Positions 36,820-49,630 of a DNA stretch of 64,000 nt are shown piece after piece. Every line of letters starts with the position of its first letter. Positions within the stretch are counted from its first letter, which is position 1. Below the pieces are notes generated by a model. That model had not been told where the DNA came from. It saw nothing but the letters and a program-made list of their open reading frames with translations, and searched no databases. Source of the DNA: Sulfurimonas marina. GTDB lineage: Bacteria > Campylobacterota > Campylobacteria > Campylobacterales > Sulfurimonadaceae. Location: positions 1,488,001-1,552,000 of the forward strand of contig NZ_CP041165.1 in the NCBI RefSeq assembly GCF_014905095.1, in the 5' to 3' direction. A program made the translations under genes and the position numbers.

Positions 36820-36835
36820 TATACAAAATTGTATA
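36820..36835. promoter_or_regulatory. inverted repeat upstream of the Cache-CheW gene
   Basis: TATACAA and TTGTATA arms with a 2-base centre; the string ACAAAATTGTA recurs at 36843-36853. It lies in the 228-base gap between the Cache-CheW gene and the 5S gene, which holds no other gene. Possible operator; low certainty in AT-rich DNA. Confidence 0.3.
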
Positions 36836-36972
36836 TAGAAGACAAAATTGTAAGTAATTAGATTAAAAACCATAGTAGTAAAAGGGTAAAAAGTAAATAG
36901 TAAAATTAAGTAGATAAGTTGTAAATAATAAAAAAGGTGAAGATAGATTAGATTGGATAATTGATCTGTTAA

Positions 36973-37088
36973 CTAGGCAGCGACCTACATTCCCACACCT
37001 GAAAGATGCAGTATTATCAGCGATGAGAGGCTTAGCTTCTGGGTTCGGAATGGGGCCAGGCGTTTCCCTCTCTCTATAGCCACCTAGA
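36973..37088 (-). rRNA. rrf: 5S ribosomal RNA
   Basis: About 116 bases with the conserved 5S core, including CCCCATTCCGAACCC and GGTAGTCGCTGCC-type terminal pairing seen here as CTAGGTGGC with GTCGCTGCCTAG. It follows the 23S gene on the minus strand. Ends are approximate. No strong terminator hairpin is seen downstream, only T-rich DNA. Confidence 0.9.
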
Positions 37089-37163
37089 CAAGATCAAGTG
37101 TAAAAGTATTGTTTGATACTCTTACAGTTGACCTTTAAGATCATAGATAAGAAGATTAAAAAA

Positions 37164-37224
37164 GTTAAAGTCAACTAAACAACTCAAGGATTACTTCATT
37201 TAATGATATACACTAAATAAGGTA

Positions 37225-37231
<7 letters not shown>
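37164..37231 (-). repeat. 3' arm of the 23S rRNA processing stem
   Basis: Blocks GTTAAAGTCAACTAAACAACT, CAAGGATTACT and ACACTAAATAAGGTAGTGAAGC (plus strand) are complementary to blocks at 40135-40215 on the other side of the 23S gene. The pair should form the long stem cut by RNase III. Confidence 0.8.
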
Positions 37232-40134
<2,903 letters not shown>

Positions 40135-40145
<11 letters not shown>

Positions 40146-40215
40146 TTATTTAATGTATCTCTACACTAAACTCAGTAGTCCTTGTAATTGTAGTTATTTA
40201 GTTGTTGACTTTAAC
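40135..40215 (-). repeat. 5' arm of the 23S rRNA processing stem
   Basis: Complementary in three blocks to 37164-37231. The rest of the 16S-23S spacer also holds a small AAATATAA / TTATATTT inverted repeat at 40251-40282, just beyond the tRNA. Confidence 0.75.
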
Positions 40216-40297
40216 AATGTTAATTTAATGATCGTTTTGGTTTAAAAACCAAATATAAACTCTCATTTGAAAGCTTATATTTGATTTTTTACAAAAA

Positions 40298-40374
40298 TGG
40301 TGGGCCTACCAGGACTTGAACCTGGGACCTCACCCTTATCAGGGGTGCACTCTAACCAGCTGAGCTATAGGCCC
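40298..40374 (-). tRNA. tRNA-Ile (GAT)
   Basis: A 77-base tRNA with encoded CCA, acceptor stem GGGCCTA / TAGGCCC, D-arm AGCTCAGCTGGTTAGAG, anticodon loop CTGATAA with anticodon GAT, and T-loop GGTTCAAGTCC. It is the only tRNA in the 16S-23S spacer; a tRNA-Ala is often present beside it in bacteria but is absent here. Confidence 0.97.
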
Positions 40375-40401
40375 TTGTACACTTGTAATTCTAATGAACT
40401 T

Positions 40402-40423
40402 AGATCACTGAAAACTAAGCAAG
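40402..40423 (-). repeat. 3' arm of the 16S rRNA processing stem
   Basis: AGATCACTGAAAACTAAGCAAG (plus strand) is complementary, apart from one position, to the stretch at 42144-42166 in the 16S leader. Together they should form the 16S RNase III stem. Confidence 0.75.
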
Positions 40424-40503
40424 AAGAGACAAGAAATAATACTTTGTTGAATCGTGAGATTCTTTAGTGAGCCAATCAAACGAATGATTGCTCTTTACTC
40501 TAG

Positions 40504-42025
<1,522 letters not shown>

Positions 42026-42143
42026 ATTGTTTAATCTTTAGCCCAAGATTTAAAAATCATTGGCTTTATCTTAAAGTTATCTACTAACCTATTAAAAGTT
42101 AATAGACGGTTGTTGTATTATTAGTTATTATCTCAAGCTCTCG

Positions 42144-42166
42144 CTTGCTTAGTTTTCAATGATCTC
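42144..42166 (-). repeat. 5' arm of the 16S rRNA processing stem (leader)
   Basis: Complementary to 40402-40423. It lies in the roughly 220-base leader between the rRNA promoter and the 16S 5' end, which contains no gene. Confidence 0.75.
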
Positions 42167-42241
42167 AAACGTTAATCAGTAGCTTCAACTCGAAGTACTT
42201 CTGACCCTCTTTCGATGGCCTCTCATCGTTTGTGGACGGGA

Positions 42242-42247
42242 ATTATA
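42242..42247 (-). promoter_or_regulatory. rRNA operon promoter, -10 element
   Basis: TATAAT on the minus strand, followed by a GC-rich TCCCGTCC discriminator as in stringently controlled rRNA promoters. It lies 63 bases after the mnmA stop, so the rRNA operon has its own start. Confidence 0.6.
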
Positions 42248-42309
42248 GGAGAAGTATACTTAGAAGAAGCTTAACTATTTGGGGAATTGGAAATAAATTT
42301 GCAAATTTG

Positions 42310-43335
42310 TTAATTTGCTTCTATAATCCATCCTCCACCTATGAGTTTATCACCCTCATAAAAGACTGCAGCCTGCCCCACAGCAACACCAAATACACCC
42401 TCTTCCAGTGTTACATACGCTTTTTCATCTTCTATTTTTACATCACAATCTACTGCTTTTGTTCTATATCTTAATTTAACAGTTGATTTGAACTCTTTTT
42501 CATCATTAAAAAAGTTCAGATTATTTAACACTACTTTATTACAAGCAAGTTCTTCACGCTTTCCTACTACTATTTGATTTTTCTCAGGAATAATCTTAGT
42601 TACAAAGTGTGGTTCATGAGCACCGTTTACTGTAAATCCTCTACGCTTACCTATAGTATAATGCATATAGCCTTTATGCTCACCCACTACATTTCCATCT
42701 TTATCTATAACTTCACCCGGCTGATCTACTTGAACGTAGTTTTTAAGTACATCTGTATATGTAGTTTCAACAAAACATATTTCACTTGATTCTGCCTGTG
42801 ATGCAAATGACTCTAAACCTTTAATAGAAGCAGCCAATTCTTTGATATCACTTTTCTTTCTTTCCCCTAATGGAAATTTTAATCTTGGCAAAATATCTTT
42901 ATTTATATAGAATAGAAAATAACTTTGATCTTTTGTATCATCATCAGCAGCATATAAATATTCACCATCTGTCTTTATGTAATGACCTGTAGCAACATAG
43001 TCTGCTCCTATCTCATCAGCAAAATCAACCATTGCACCAAATTTAAGATTTCTATTACATAAAGCACATGGATTTGGAGTTTTTCCATCAGCATATGTAT
43101 CTATAAATGGTTGGAATACTTTTTCTTTGAATGTATCTTGGAGATCTAAGACATGGAGTTTAACACCCACAAAGTCTGCTGCTTTTTGAGCACGTGCCAA
43201 GTGGATTTCATGATAACCGGGTTTTGAGTGGAGTTTCATATAAACTCCTTCTACTTCATAACCCTCTTCTTTTAATAACAGTGTTGTAATAGTAGAGTCT
43301 ACACCTCCACTCATACCAACTAAAACTTTTTTCAT
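42310..43335 (-). CDS. mnmA: tRNA-specific 2-thiouridylase MnmA
   Basis: Introduces the 2-thio group at wobble uridine 34 of tRNA-Lys, Glu and Gln using sulfur relayed to a catalytic cysteine. At 341 residues it is near the family norm. The PP-loop is MSGGVDSTI at residues 8-16, the nucleophile sits in NPCALCN near residue 90, and the partner cysteine lies in SSEICFV near 185. It has its own -10 at 43374-43379 and lies between fliY and the rRNA operon. Confidence 0.95.
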   Translation of the reverse strand: MKKVLVGMSGGVDSTITTLLLKEEGYEVEGVYMKLHSKPGYHEIHLARAQKAADFVGVKLHVLDLQDTFKEKVFQPFIDTYADGKTPNPCALCNRNLKFGAMVDFADEIGADYVATGHYIKTDGEYLYAADDDTKDQSYFLFYINKDILPRLKFPLGERKKSDIKELAASIKGLESFASQAESSEICFVETTYTDVLKNYVQVDQPGEVIDKDGNVVGEHKGYMHYTIGKRRGFTVNGAHEPHFVTKIIPEKNQIVVGKREELACNKVVLNNLNFFNDEKEFKSTVKLRYRTKAVDCDVKIEDEKAYVTLEEGVFGVAVGQAAVFYEGDKLIGGGWIIEAN

Positions 43336-43373
43336 TATTTAATACCTTAACTCTTTATAGTCACAATTTTGTA

Positions 43374-43379
43374 ATTATA
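43374..43379 (-). promoter_or_regulatory. -10 element for mnmA
   Basis: TATAAT on the minus strand 39 bases before the mnmA ATG. Confidence 0.4.
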
Positions 43380-43401
43380 ACGAATTAAAATAATGGGGAG
43401 T

Positions 43402-44286
43402 TTATTCTTTTAACTTATTAAGTCTTTCTTTCTTACTACCTATAGATGTAATTTGTACACCAAAGTTACCATCAACAATAACAACTTCCCCCTCAGCAAT
43501 TACATGATTATCAACTAAAATCTCTAAAGGGTCATTTGCTAATTGGTTAAGTTCAATAACAGAACCTATATCCATATTTAAAACATCTTTCAATAACATT
43601 CTTTTTTTACCGATTCTTACTTTTACCGGTAATTTAACATCTAAGATCAATCCTATGTTGTTTATTTCATCTTCAGATAGTTTTACTTTATTCTCATTAC
43701 AAGGTGTTGATGTTGTTACACTTACAGGTGCAGCTTCAGGTTCATCTAATTCTAAAGAAGGGATCTCATCATCAGAACCATAGAGTTTTGAATTAAGTTT
43801 TTCATCTATAATGAACATCAATAATGAATTTAGGGAATCTAGACTTAGTTTATAGACATACATCTTGCTATATTGCTCAAGACTTACCTCTTCAGTTTCA
43901 CCTATAAGCTCAATATTATCCACACTAAAAGATAATACAGGTAACTCTTTTTGTGCGGAAAGTGTATTACCTATTGCACCAAAAATATTAGACACTATCT
44001 CCTTTGCAGCATCCATATCATCTTCAGTCACATCTTCTCTATCACTTGCCTCTTCACCCATCATCATATCTGAAAGTGATGCTGCTAAGTTTGGTGGAAG
44101 TGCTACCATAGCATCTGCATCAACATCTCCACTAATTTTTAACTTTACAAGTACAATCGGTGGTACGATATTTGAAATTATACTAAGCTCTTGTTCCTCT
44201 TTTAATTCAATAGATGGTGCTACACCAACTAGTGCTTCTATAGTACCAACTGTTTCACTTTCAAATAGTTTTATAAAGTCACTCAT
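43402..44286 (-). CDS. fliY: flagellar motor switch protein FliY
   Basis: Cytoplasmic C-ring component with a CheC-like middle domain and a C-terminal SpoA/FliN domain. The 294-residue protein shows two CheC-like elements (MDAAKEIVSNIFGAIGNTL) and a SpoA domain with VKLPVKVRIGKKRMLLKDVLNMDIGSVIEL. The N-terminus lacks the LSQEEID-type CheY-binding peptide that FliM here carries. It begins directly after the fliM stop. A separate FliN is expected elsewhere in the genome, as in other Campylobacterota. Confidence 0.9.
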   Translation of the reverse strand: MSDFIKLFESETVGTIEALVGVAPSIELKEEQELSIISNIVPPIVLVKLKISGDVDADAMVALPPNLAASLSDMMMGEEASDREDVTEDDMDAAKEIVSNIFGAIGNTLSAQKELPVLSFSVDNIELIGETEEVSLEQYSKMYVYKLSLDSLNSLLMFIIDEKLNSKLYGSDDEIPSLELDEPEAAPVSVTTSTPCNENKVKLSEDEINNIGLILDVKLPVKVRIGKKRMLLKDVLNMDIGSVIELNQLANDPLEILVDNHVIAEGEVVIVDGNFGVQITSIGSKKERLNKLKE

Positions 44287-45405
44287 CTATTCCCCTTTAT
44301 TCTTTTCATCATTTTCTATTGTTTCAAATTCATCTTCATCTTCATGAATAATGTCTCTTACTCCTGAAATTTTATCGTGTCTTTGTTTCTCAAGATTTTC
44401 AAGTGCATATTTCACCTCATCTTTTTCTGTTTCGATAATTTCTAGTACATTAATAGACTTTCTAAATCTTCGAAGTCCTATCTCTCCGCGGAATCTGTCT
44501 TTTCCATCTACCGAAACAGTCACCACATCATCTGCAGGACTTGAGAGTCTTAAGACATCTCCAACTTTTAAGTCTAAAATCTCACTCATTGTAAGATCAG
44601 CATTACCCAGATTTGCTTCAACATTAACCTTTGCACCACCAAGGAGTACTTTTAATTCTGTATTTCTTGACTTTTTAGAGCTCGTTTCATTAAGCATCAG
44701 ATCACGAGAAGCAAGTTTAGGTAACACAGGTTCTAATGAGATAACCGGATAACAGATATTCATCATACCTGAACTATGTCCGATAATGATCTCCATTACC
44801 ACCATTACAACAATCTCATTTTGGGCAACAATTTGAACAACATTTGGACTTGACTCTTTTGACTCAATCGTAGGATAAACATCCATAACTGGTCCCCATG
44901 CTTCTTTGAGTGTAGCCATCATTACACGTAAAATTGTCTCAAATAAAGAGAGTTCAATATCTGAAAACTCTCTTGTTGAATCAAACGGTTCACCCTTTCC
45001 ACCTAAAAGTCTGTCTAGCATAGGAAAAGCGATCGAAGGATTTATCTCTATAACACCGCTTCCCTCTAAAGGCTTCATTGAGAAAACATTAAAACTCGTA
45101 GGATTTGGTAATGACATTAAGAACTCACCATATGTCATCTGATCAACAGAGTGAAGTTGTATCTCAACAATACTTCTCATAATAGATGAAATTTGCGAAG
45201 CCAAACTTCTGGCCATTTTATCATGGACACCTCGAAATGCACGTAACTGCTCTTTTGAAACCCTGTTTGGACGCTTGAAGTCATAAAGTGTAACTTGTCT
45301 TTGCGGGATTAAATTCTCTTCACCCGATTCAAGGACATCATCACCTTCATCTTCTACAACGTCTAATAGTGCGTCAATCTCTTCTTGGGAAAGTATATCT
45401 GCCAT
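44287..45405 (-). CDS. fliM: flagellar motor switch protein FliM
   Basis: C-ring protein that binds phosphorylated CheY and sets rotation direction. The 372-residue protein starts with the CheY-binding peptide ILSQEEIDALLDVV, has the middle domain with GGKGEPF and YPTIESKESSPNVVQI, and a C-terminal SpoA domain (VEANLGNADLTMSEILDLKVGDVLRL). It has an acidic C-terminal tail of about 40 residues. It lies 1 base after the fliA stop, in the fliA-fliM-fliY order. Confidence 0.95.
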   Translation of the reverse strand: MADILSQEEIDALLDVVEDEGDDVLESGEENLIPQRQVTLYDFKRPNRVSKEQLRAFRGVHDKMARSLASQISSIMRSIVEIQLHSVDQMTYGEFLMSLPNPTSFNVFSMKPLEGSGVIEINPSIAFPMLDRLLGGKGEPFDSTREFSDIELSLFETILRVMMATLKEAWGPVMDVYPTIESKESSPNVVQIVAQNEIVVMVVMEIIIGHSSGMMNICYPVISLEPVLPKLASRDLMLNETSSKKSRNTELKVLLGGAKVNVEANLGNADLTMSEILDLKVGDVLRLSSPADDVVTVSVDGKDRFRGEIGLRRFRKSINVLEIIETEKDEVKYALENLEKQRHDKISGVRDIIHEDEDEFETIENDEKNKGE

Positions 45406-45406
45406 A

Positions 45407-46093
45407 CTACGCTCCTATACTCTCTTTAATTTTTTGTAAAACAGATTTGTGAATTTGAGAAATTCTTGACTCTGTTATATCTAAGATTTCACTTATCTCT
45501 TTAAGTGTCAACTCTTCAAAATAATAGAGCTGAATAATCATCTGTTCTCTCTCTTTATAGTTAGAGAGTACATTTTTGATCACATCTATAAGTTCCTCTT
45601 TTTCGATCTGTGCAAGTGCTGCACCTTCATCACCAACCTGAAGTTGATCATGAAGTGGCATTACAGTATAAATATCGGAAGCTACTCGTGCTTCATGAAC
45701 TTTCTCTACATCTTCATCTAAGATTGCAGCTAGTTCTACATCTGTCGGTTCTTCATCGTGTGTAAGTCTATACTCTTCTGTAGCATGGTCAATCGCTTTT
45801 ACAAGTTTTCTGTTTGAGCGGCTTAAAACATCTAAACTTCTTAGATAATCAAGCATAGCTCCATATACTCTTTTTTTTGCATAACCCCAGAAATTATCGT
45901 TTAAACTATCATCGTATCTACGAGCAAGTTTAATCAACTCTTCAGTACCTATAGCTGCTAGATCGGAGAAGTCTATTGAACTTGGCAATCTCTCTTTGAG
46001 TCGAAACGCCATCGCTTTTACAGCAGGCAAATATTGAATTGCCAGTTCATCTTCTTTATGTTTTAGATCTTGAGCATAAGCATTTTGTATCAT
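45407..46093 (-). CDS. fliA: RNA polymerase sigma factor for flagellar operon FliA (sigma28)
   Basis: Directs late flagellar and chemotaxis gene transcription. The 228-residue protein has region 2 (LAAIGTEELIKLARRYD; FWGYAKKRVYGAMLDYLRSLD), region 3, and region 4 with NYKEREQMIIQLYYFEELTLKEISEILDITESRISQIHK, the helix-turn-helix. Its start overlaps the end of the small membrane protein gene by 4 bases, so translation is probably coupled. Confidence 0.95.
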   Translation of the reverse strand: MIQNAYAQDLKHKEDELAIQYLPAVKAMAFRLKERLPSSIDFSDLAAIGTEELIKLARRYDDSLNDNFWGYAKKRVYGAMLDYLRSLDVLSRSNRKLVKAIDHATEEYRLTHDEEPTDVELAAILDEDVEKVHEARVASDIYTVMPLHDQLQVGDEGAALAQIEKEELIDVIKNVLSNYKEREQMIIQLYYFEELTLKEISEILDITESRISQIHKSVLQKIKESIGA

Positions 46094-46425
46094 AGTTTTT
46101 GCCCTGTAACATCTTCTGAATTCATTTTCACTGCATAATCAGTAAGTCTACATGCTGAATCGATAAGCTTTTCACGCTTATTGATCTCTTTTACAAAGAT
46201 ATCTAGCTCTTTTTCGTGATCATCTTTTGGAAAGTTATATGCTTTGACACTTATTGTTTTATAATAGAGTGCAACTATAACATGTGAAAACAGATAAAAA
46301 AAGATAGTGATAAAAAAAGTGTATGTTAATAATCCTGCTGCATCAAAAGATTTTAATATACCAAAAATAATACCTACAAAAAAACCTTGAACAGTAAAAA
46401 AATATACAAAATTTTCACCTAACAT
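46090..46425 (-). CDS. small membrane protein of the flhG-fliA gene cluster
   Basis: A 111-residue protein with two hydrophobic helices (YFFTVQGFFVGIIFGIL and LLTYTFFITIFFYLFSHVIVALYY) and a charged C-terminal cytoplasmic tail. ATG 46425 has GGAG 5 bases upstream; a GTG directly before it is an alternative. A small membrane protein at this place between flhG and fliA recurs in Campylobacterota. Function unknown, but the 4-base overlap with fliA ties it to the flagellar operon. Confidence 0.75.
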   Translation of the reverse strand: MLGENFVYFFTVQGFFVGIIFGILKSFDAAGLLTYTFFITIFFYLFSHVIVALYYKTISVKAYNFPKDDHEKELDIFVKEINKREKLIDSACRLTDYAVKMNSEDVTGQKL

Positions 46426-46445
46426 CACTACTCCACACTTTTTTT

Positions 46446-47321
46446 TTAAAAGTGATCCATTAAACGCTTGAAAAGACCACTTAAACCACTTTCAGTCGAT
46501 TTAACCAGCATATTTCGTTCCAGCTTTGAAATAATCTTTTGAACAATCAGCTCTATATCTTTCGTGGCTTGCGAAGATGGATACAATACCGAGAATAATC
46601 CTCTTTGTTTCACCGCCGATGAAACTTTTATATCACTATTGATTTTTCCAAGTAATTGCAAGTTTAAATTCCCACCGATGTTTACACTGGCAACCTTTTT
46701 GATCTTTTCAAAAACTCCAACTGCTTCTTTTTCGCTCTTCACTTGATTCATAATCATATTAACATCATCTCTGAGTGTTGCTATTGTCTTAATCGTTGCA
46801 TAAGCATCCGTAATTGCTGCAGGATCTGGGACAGTAACTACTATCACATCATCAGCTGCATTCAAAAACATCTGAATATGTTCCCCTATCCCTGCACCTG
46901 TGTCAATAATCATCACATCAAGTTTATCAAGTACTTGTGCCTCTTCCATAAAGCGCTTAAAAAGTGCACTGTCTGAATACTTTAAGATCTCATCACCACT
47001 CTCACCAGGAATTAAAATCAGATTTCGAGTAATGGGTATTAAAATATCAGATACACTCGCTTCACCTTTTAATACATGTAAAATGTTTTTTTTGATCTTC
47101 ACATTAAACATTACATCAAGGTTTGCCAGACCAATATCTGCATCAAAGATCCCAACGTTTAAACCTTTTTGCGCCAAAGTATATGCAAGATTTGAGCTGA
47201 TCGTACTTTTACCAACCCCACCCTTTCCACTTGTCACGGCAATAAAACGTGTCTTTTTAGATTTTTTAGCAGCGTTTGATGAAACTAACTCTTCCAATTT
47301 CTCAGCTTGATGTCCCATCAT
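46446..47321 (-). CDS. flhG: flagellar number regulator FlhG (MinD-like ATPase)
   Basis: A 291-residue MinD/ParA-type ATPase that limits flagellar number and, in Campylobacter, also helps place the division site. The deviant Walker A is GKGGVGKSTISS at about 30-41, then DADIGLANLD and IIDTGAGIG. The C-terminus is an amphipathic helix-like stretch (LFKRLMDHF) fit for membrane contact. FlhG normally regulates FlhF, which is encoded just upstream but is broken here. The ATG has AGGAG upstream. Confidence 0.93.
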   Translation of the reverse strand: MMGHQAEKLEELVSSNAAKKSKKTRFIAVTSGKGGVGKSTISSNLAYTLAQKGLNVGIFDADIGLANLDVMFNVKIKKNILHVLKGEASVSDILIPITRNLILIPGESGDEILKYSDSALFKRFMEEAQVLDKLDVMIIDTGAGIGEHIQMFLNAADDVIVVTVPDPAAITDAYATIKTIATLRDDVNMIMNQVKSEKEAVGVFEKIKKVASVNIGGNLNLQLLGKINSDIKVSSAVKQRGLFSVLYPSSQATKDIELIVQKIISKLERNMLVKSTESGLSGLFKRLMDHF

Positions 47322-48594
47322 GCCTTACTCCTATTGAATCCATGTAATAAACACTCAACTAAAAAGTCACTTGAAGCTGTTACAAGGTCTTCAGGGACCT
47401 CTTGTCCAACAGAAAAGTAACTGATAGGTTTTTTTGTTTCATATGCTAGTGAAAAAATATTTCCAAAGCCTCTTGTTTCATCCAGTTTAGTAAACATAAG
47501 TGTATCGACACCGAGTGATGAAAAATTATCATATGTCACTTTTAAGTCTTCATACTTAATACTACTCGGCATAACAAGTACAACATCAACTTCATAATTT
47601 GTCTTATTTGCATTTAAACACTCATAGATCTTCTCTATTTTCCCTTTATCATAAGGGCTAGAACCCATAGTATCGATCAAGATACAATCACAATATTTCA
47701 GTGAATCCAATGCTGAAGAAAACTCCGGAGGATCAACAACCGTTTCAATACCGAGTTTCATCATTCTCGCATATTGCATCAGTTGTTCAACTGCACCTAT
47801 TCTATAAGTATCTAAAAACAACTAAACCAACTTTATATTTTTTCTCTAATAAAAAAGAGTATCTTGCTGCCAGTTTTGCGATCGAAGTTGTTTTACCAAC
47901 CCCTGTAGGCCCAACTAGCATCATCACTTTTTTAGTTCCGATTGAAGGCATAGATTCCATTCGAATCGGAACCATTTTACGTAAAATAGTTTGAAAATAG
48001 CGTTTTACCGTTGCAGAGTTCTCTCTCATTTTTAAAGGCATATGCTCTAAAGTTACCTGCATCAACATATCTAAATGCTCTTTATTCATCCCGCTTTGAC
48101 TTGCTAAACGGTAAATTTTCTGCAAATTCCGGTGGTATACTGTTTGAAAGGTCTGGTGATTTTTCATCCCAAAACATATTTTGGATGATCTTTACCTTAT
48201 CGGTAAGCTTATTGATCTCAGACTTTATCTCTTTTAACTCTAAAGGCTCAACTACAGGTACTTGAATATCTGCTTTTTTCTCATAAGCACTAAAAGGATC
48301 TGTTACTTGCGATATTTTAGAAATCTGCTCAGCTGCACTCGAGATATCAAAAAGTACATCTTTAGATTCCTCTTTTAAAGGTTGTTGAGAACTTAAAGGC
48401 TTTTTAGGTTTGTTGTAACTCGACGGGATCATATCGTCATCGATCCCTATAACGATCTCGTATAGTCCATCACGCCCTAAAGCCTTTTTTCGAAGCTCTC
48501 TAGTTTCTATAAGCATACCTTCATCACCGATCTCCATCTTTGCTCTTTTTAAGGCTTCTGATGGTGATTTTCCAGTAAATGTAAGCATCTTCAT
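47318..48594 (-). pseudogene. flhF: flhF, split by two single-base insertions
   Basis: FlhF is an SRP-type GTPase that places polar flagella and, in Campylobacter, is needed for sigma54-dependent flagellar genes. Three frames cover it: residues 1-156 or so (48594 to about 48120, with the B-domain and NG start), a middle piece with GPTGVGKTT (G1) ending near 47820, and a last piece from DTYRIGA (G2) to 47318. Frame one shifts at an A4 run (48117-48120) and frame two at a T5 run (47814-47818; minus-strand T). Each needs removal of one base to give the standard protein of 424 residues. Either assembly errors or real gene loss; see findings. Confidence 0.85.
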
Positions 48595-49079
48595 ATTTTT
48601 GCACCTATCAATGGGATCACTACACTCTCTCTTTTATACCAATGTGGATGTGGTATCTGTAAATCTTTTGTATTAATATTTCGATTGTCAAAAAAAATTA
48701 TATCCAAATCTAACGTCCTTGGAGCATTTGCAAAGCTTCTTTTTCTTCCAAATCTTTTCTCGACTCGTAAGAGATATCGTAAAAACTCTTTTGGTTGCAT
48801 CGAAGTTTTAAACACCATTATTGCGTTTAAAAAATCATCCTGATTCTCATAACCGAAAGGAGGATTTTTTAAAATCAATGAAGTTTTAAAGAGTTCAACT
48901 CTTTTATCTCTACCAAATGCGACATAAAGATGTTCAAACCTACGTTTTACATCGCCTACATTCCCGCCTATACCTACAACAGCTTCATATCTGTGTGATG
49001 ACCTTATCTTTTTAAACAAGGGAAAACGCAAGCTATGAAAAGAGAGTAACTGTTCATTTATCTTGCGTTTTAAGTACAT
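48591..49079 (-). CDS. folK: 2-amino-4-hydroxy-6-hydroxymethyldihydropteridine diphosphokinase
   Basis: Makes the pyrophosphorylated pterin for folate synthesis. The 162-residue protein has GIGGNVGDVKRRFEHL, then KNPPFGYENQDDFLNAIM with the pterin-binding site, and RTLDLDIIFFDN plus IPHPHWYKRE, which are diagnostic. It has a slightly long N-terminus of about 30 residues before the first motif. It overlaps the flhF start by 4 bases, a link often conserved in Campylobacterota. Confidence 0.94.
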   Translation of the reverse strand: MYLKRKINEQLLSFHSLRFPLFKKIRSSHRYEAVVGIGGNVGDVKRRFEHLYVAFGRDKRVELFKTSLILKNPPFGYENQDDFLNAIMVFKTSMQPKEFLRYLLRVEKRFGRKRSFANAPRTLDLDIIFFDNRNINTKDLQIPHPHWYKRESVVIPLIGAKI

Positions 49080-49082
49080 ATA

Positions 49083-49562
49083 TTATGCTTGTTGCTGAGC
49101 TTGTTGTTGTGCCGCTTGTGCCGCTTTAATCTCATTCATAATTTGTAACATTCCCATCATTGCTAAGTGGTAACCAAATGGGCCAAAACCAACGATAGAT
49201 GATGCACATACAGGAGCTATCATGTTTGTTTGACGGAAATCTTCACGTCTATGGATATTTGAGATGTGTACCTCGATCGTAGGGATATTCACTGCTGAGA
49301 TTGCATCACGAATTGCGATCGATGTATGTGTATATGCTGCAGCATTGATAATAATACCGTGTGCTTCACCGTAACACTCTTGAATTTTATCTACGATCTC
49401 ACCCTCTAAATTGCTTTGAAAAAATTCAATTTCAACACCGTTTTGTGTTGCTACATCTTTCATCTGAGCATGGATCTGTTCTAGTTTCATCGGCCCGTAA
49501 ATTTGCTGTTCACGTACACCTAACATATTTAGATTTGGACCCTGAATAACTACTATTTTCAT
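49083..49562 (-). CDS. aroQ: type II 3-dehydroquinate dehydratase
   Basis: Third step of the shikimate pathway. The 159-residue enzyme shows [16 protein letters not shown], with the active Tyr, [17 protein letters not shown] with the catalytic His region, and [15 protein letters not shown]. Its C-terminus is an unusual Ala/Gln run ([11 protein letters not shown]) of about 12 residues that is outside the catalytic fold. The promoter TATAAT (49577-49582) lies 15 bases upstream, giving a very short leader. Confidence 0.95.
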   Translation of the reverse strand: MKIVVIQGPNLNMLGVREQQIYGPMKLEQIHAQMKDVATQNGVEIEFFQSNLEGEIVDKIQECYGEAHGIIINAAAYTHTSIAIRDAISAVNIPTIEVHISNIHRREDFRQTNMIAPVCASSIVGFGPFGYHLAMMGMLQIMNEIKAAQAAQQQAQQQA

Positions 49563-49576
49563 TTCTAACCTTCACT

Positions 49577-49582
49577 ATTATA
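49577..49582 (-). promoter_or_regulatory. -10 element for the aroQ-folK-flhF run
   Basis: TATAAT on the minus strand, with GAAGG just after it as the ribosome binding site of aroQ. The transcript leader would be under 12 bases. Confidence 0.4.
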
Positions 49583-49630
49583 TTTAAAGATTTATTCTAG
49601 CGAAAAAAAGATTAAAAAAATCACAACATA

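Noticed and set aside
48112-48121. A AAT TTA slippery heptamer at the first flhF break, as for programmed -1 frameshifting
   Set aside because: The frame needed is +1, and the -1 frame meets TAG three codons later. The heptamer is a by-product of the inserted A.
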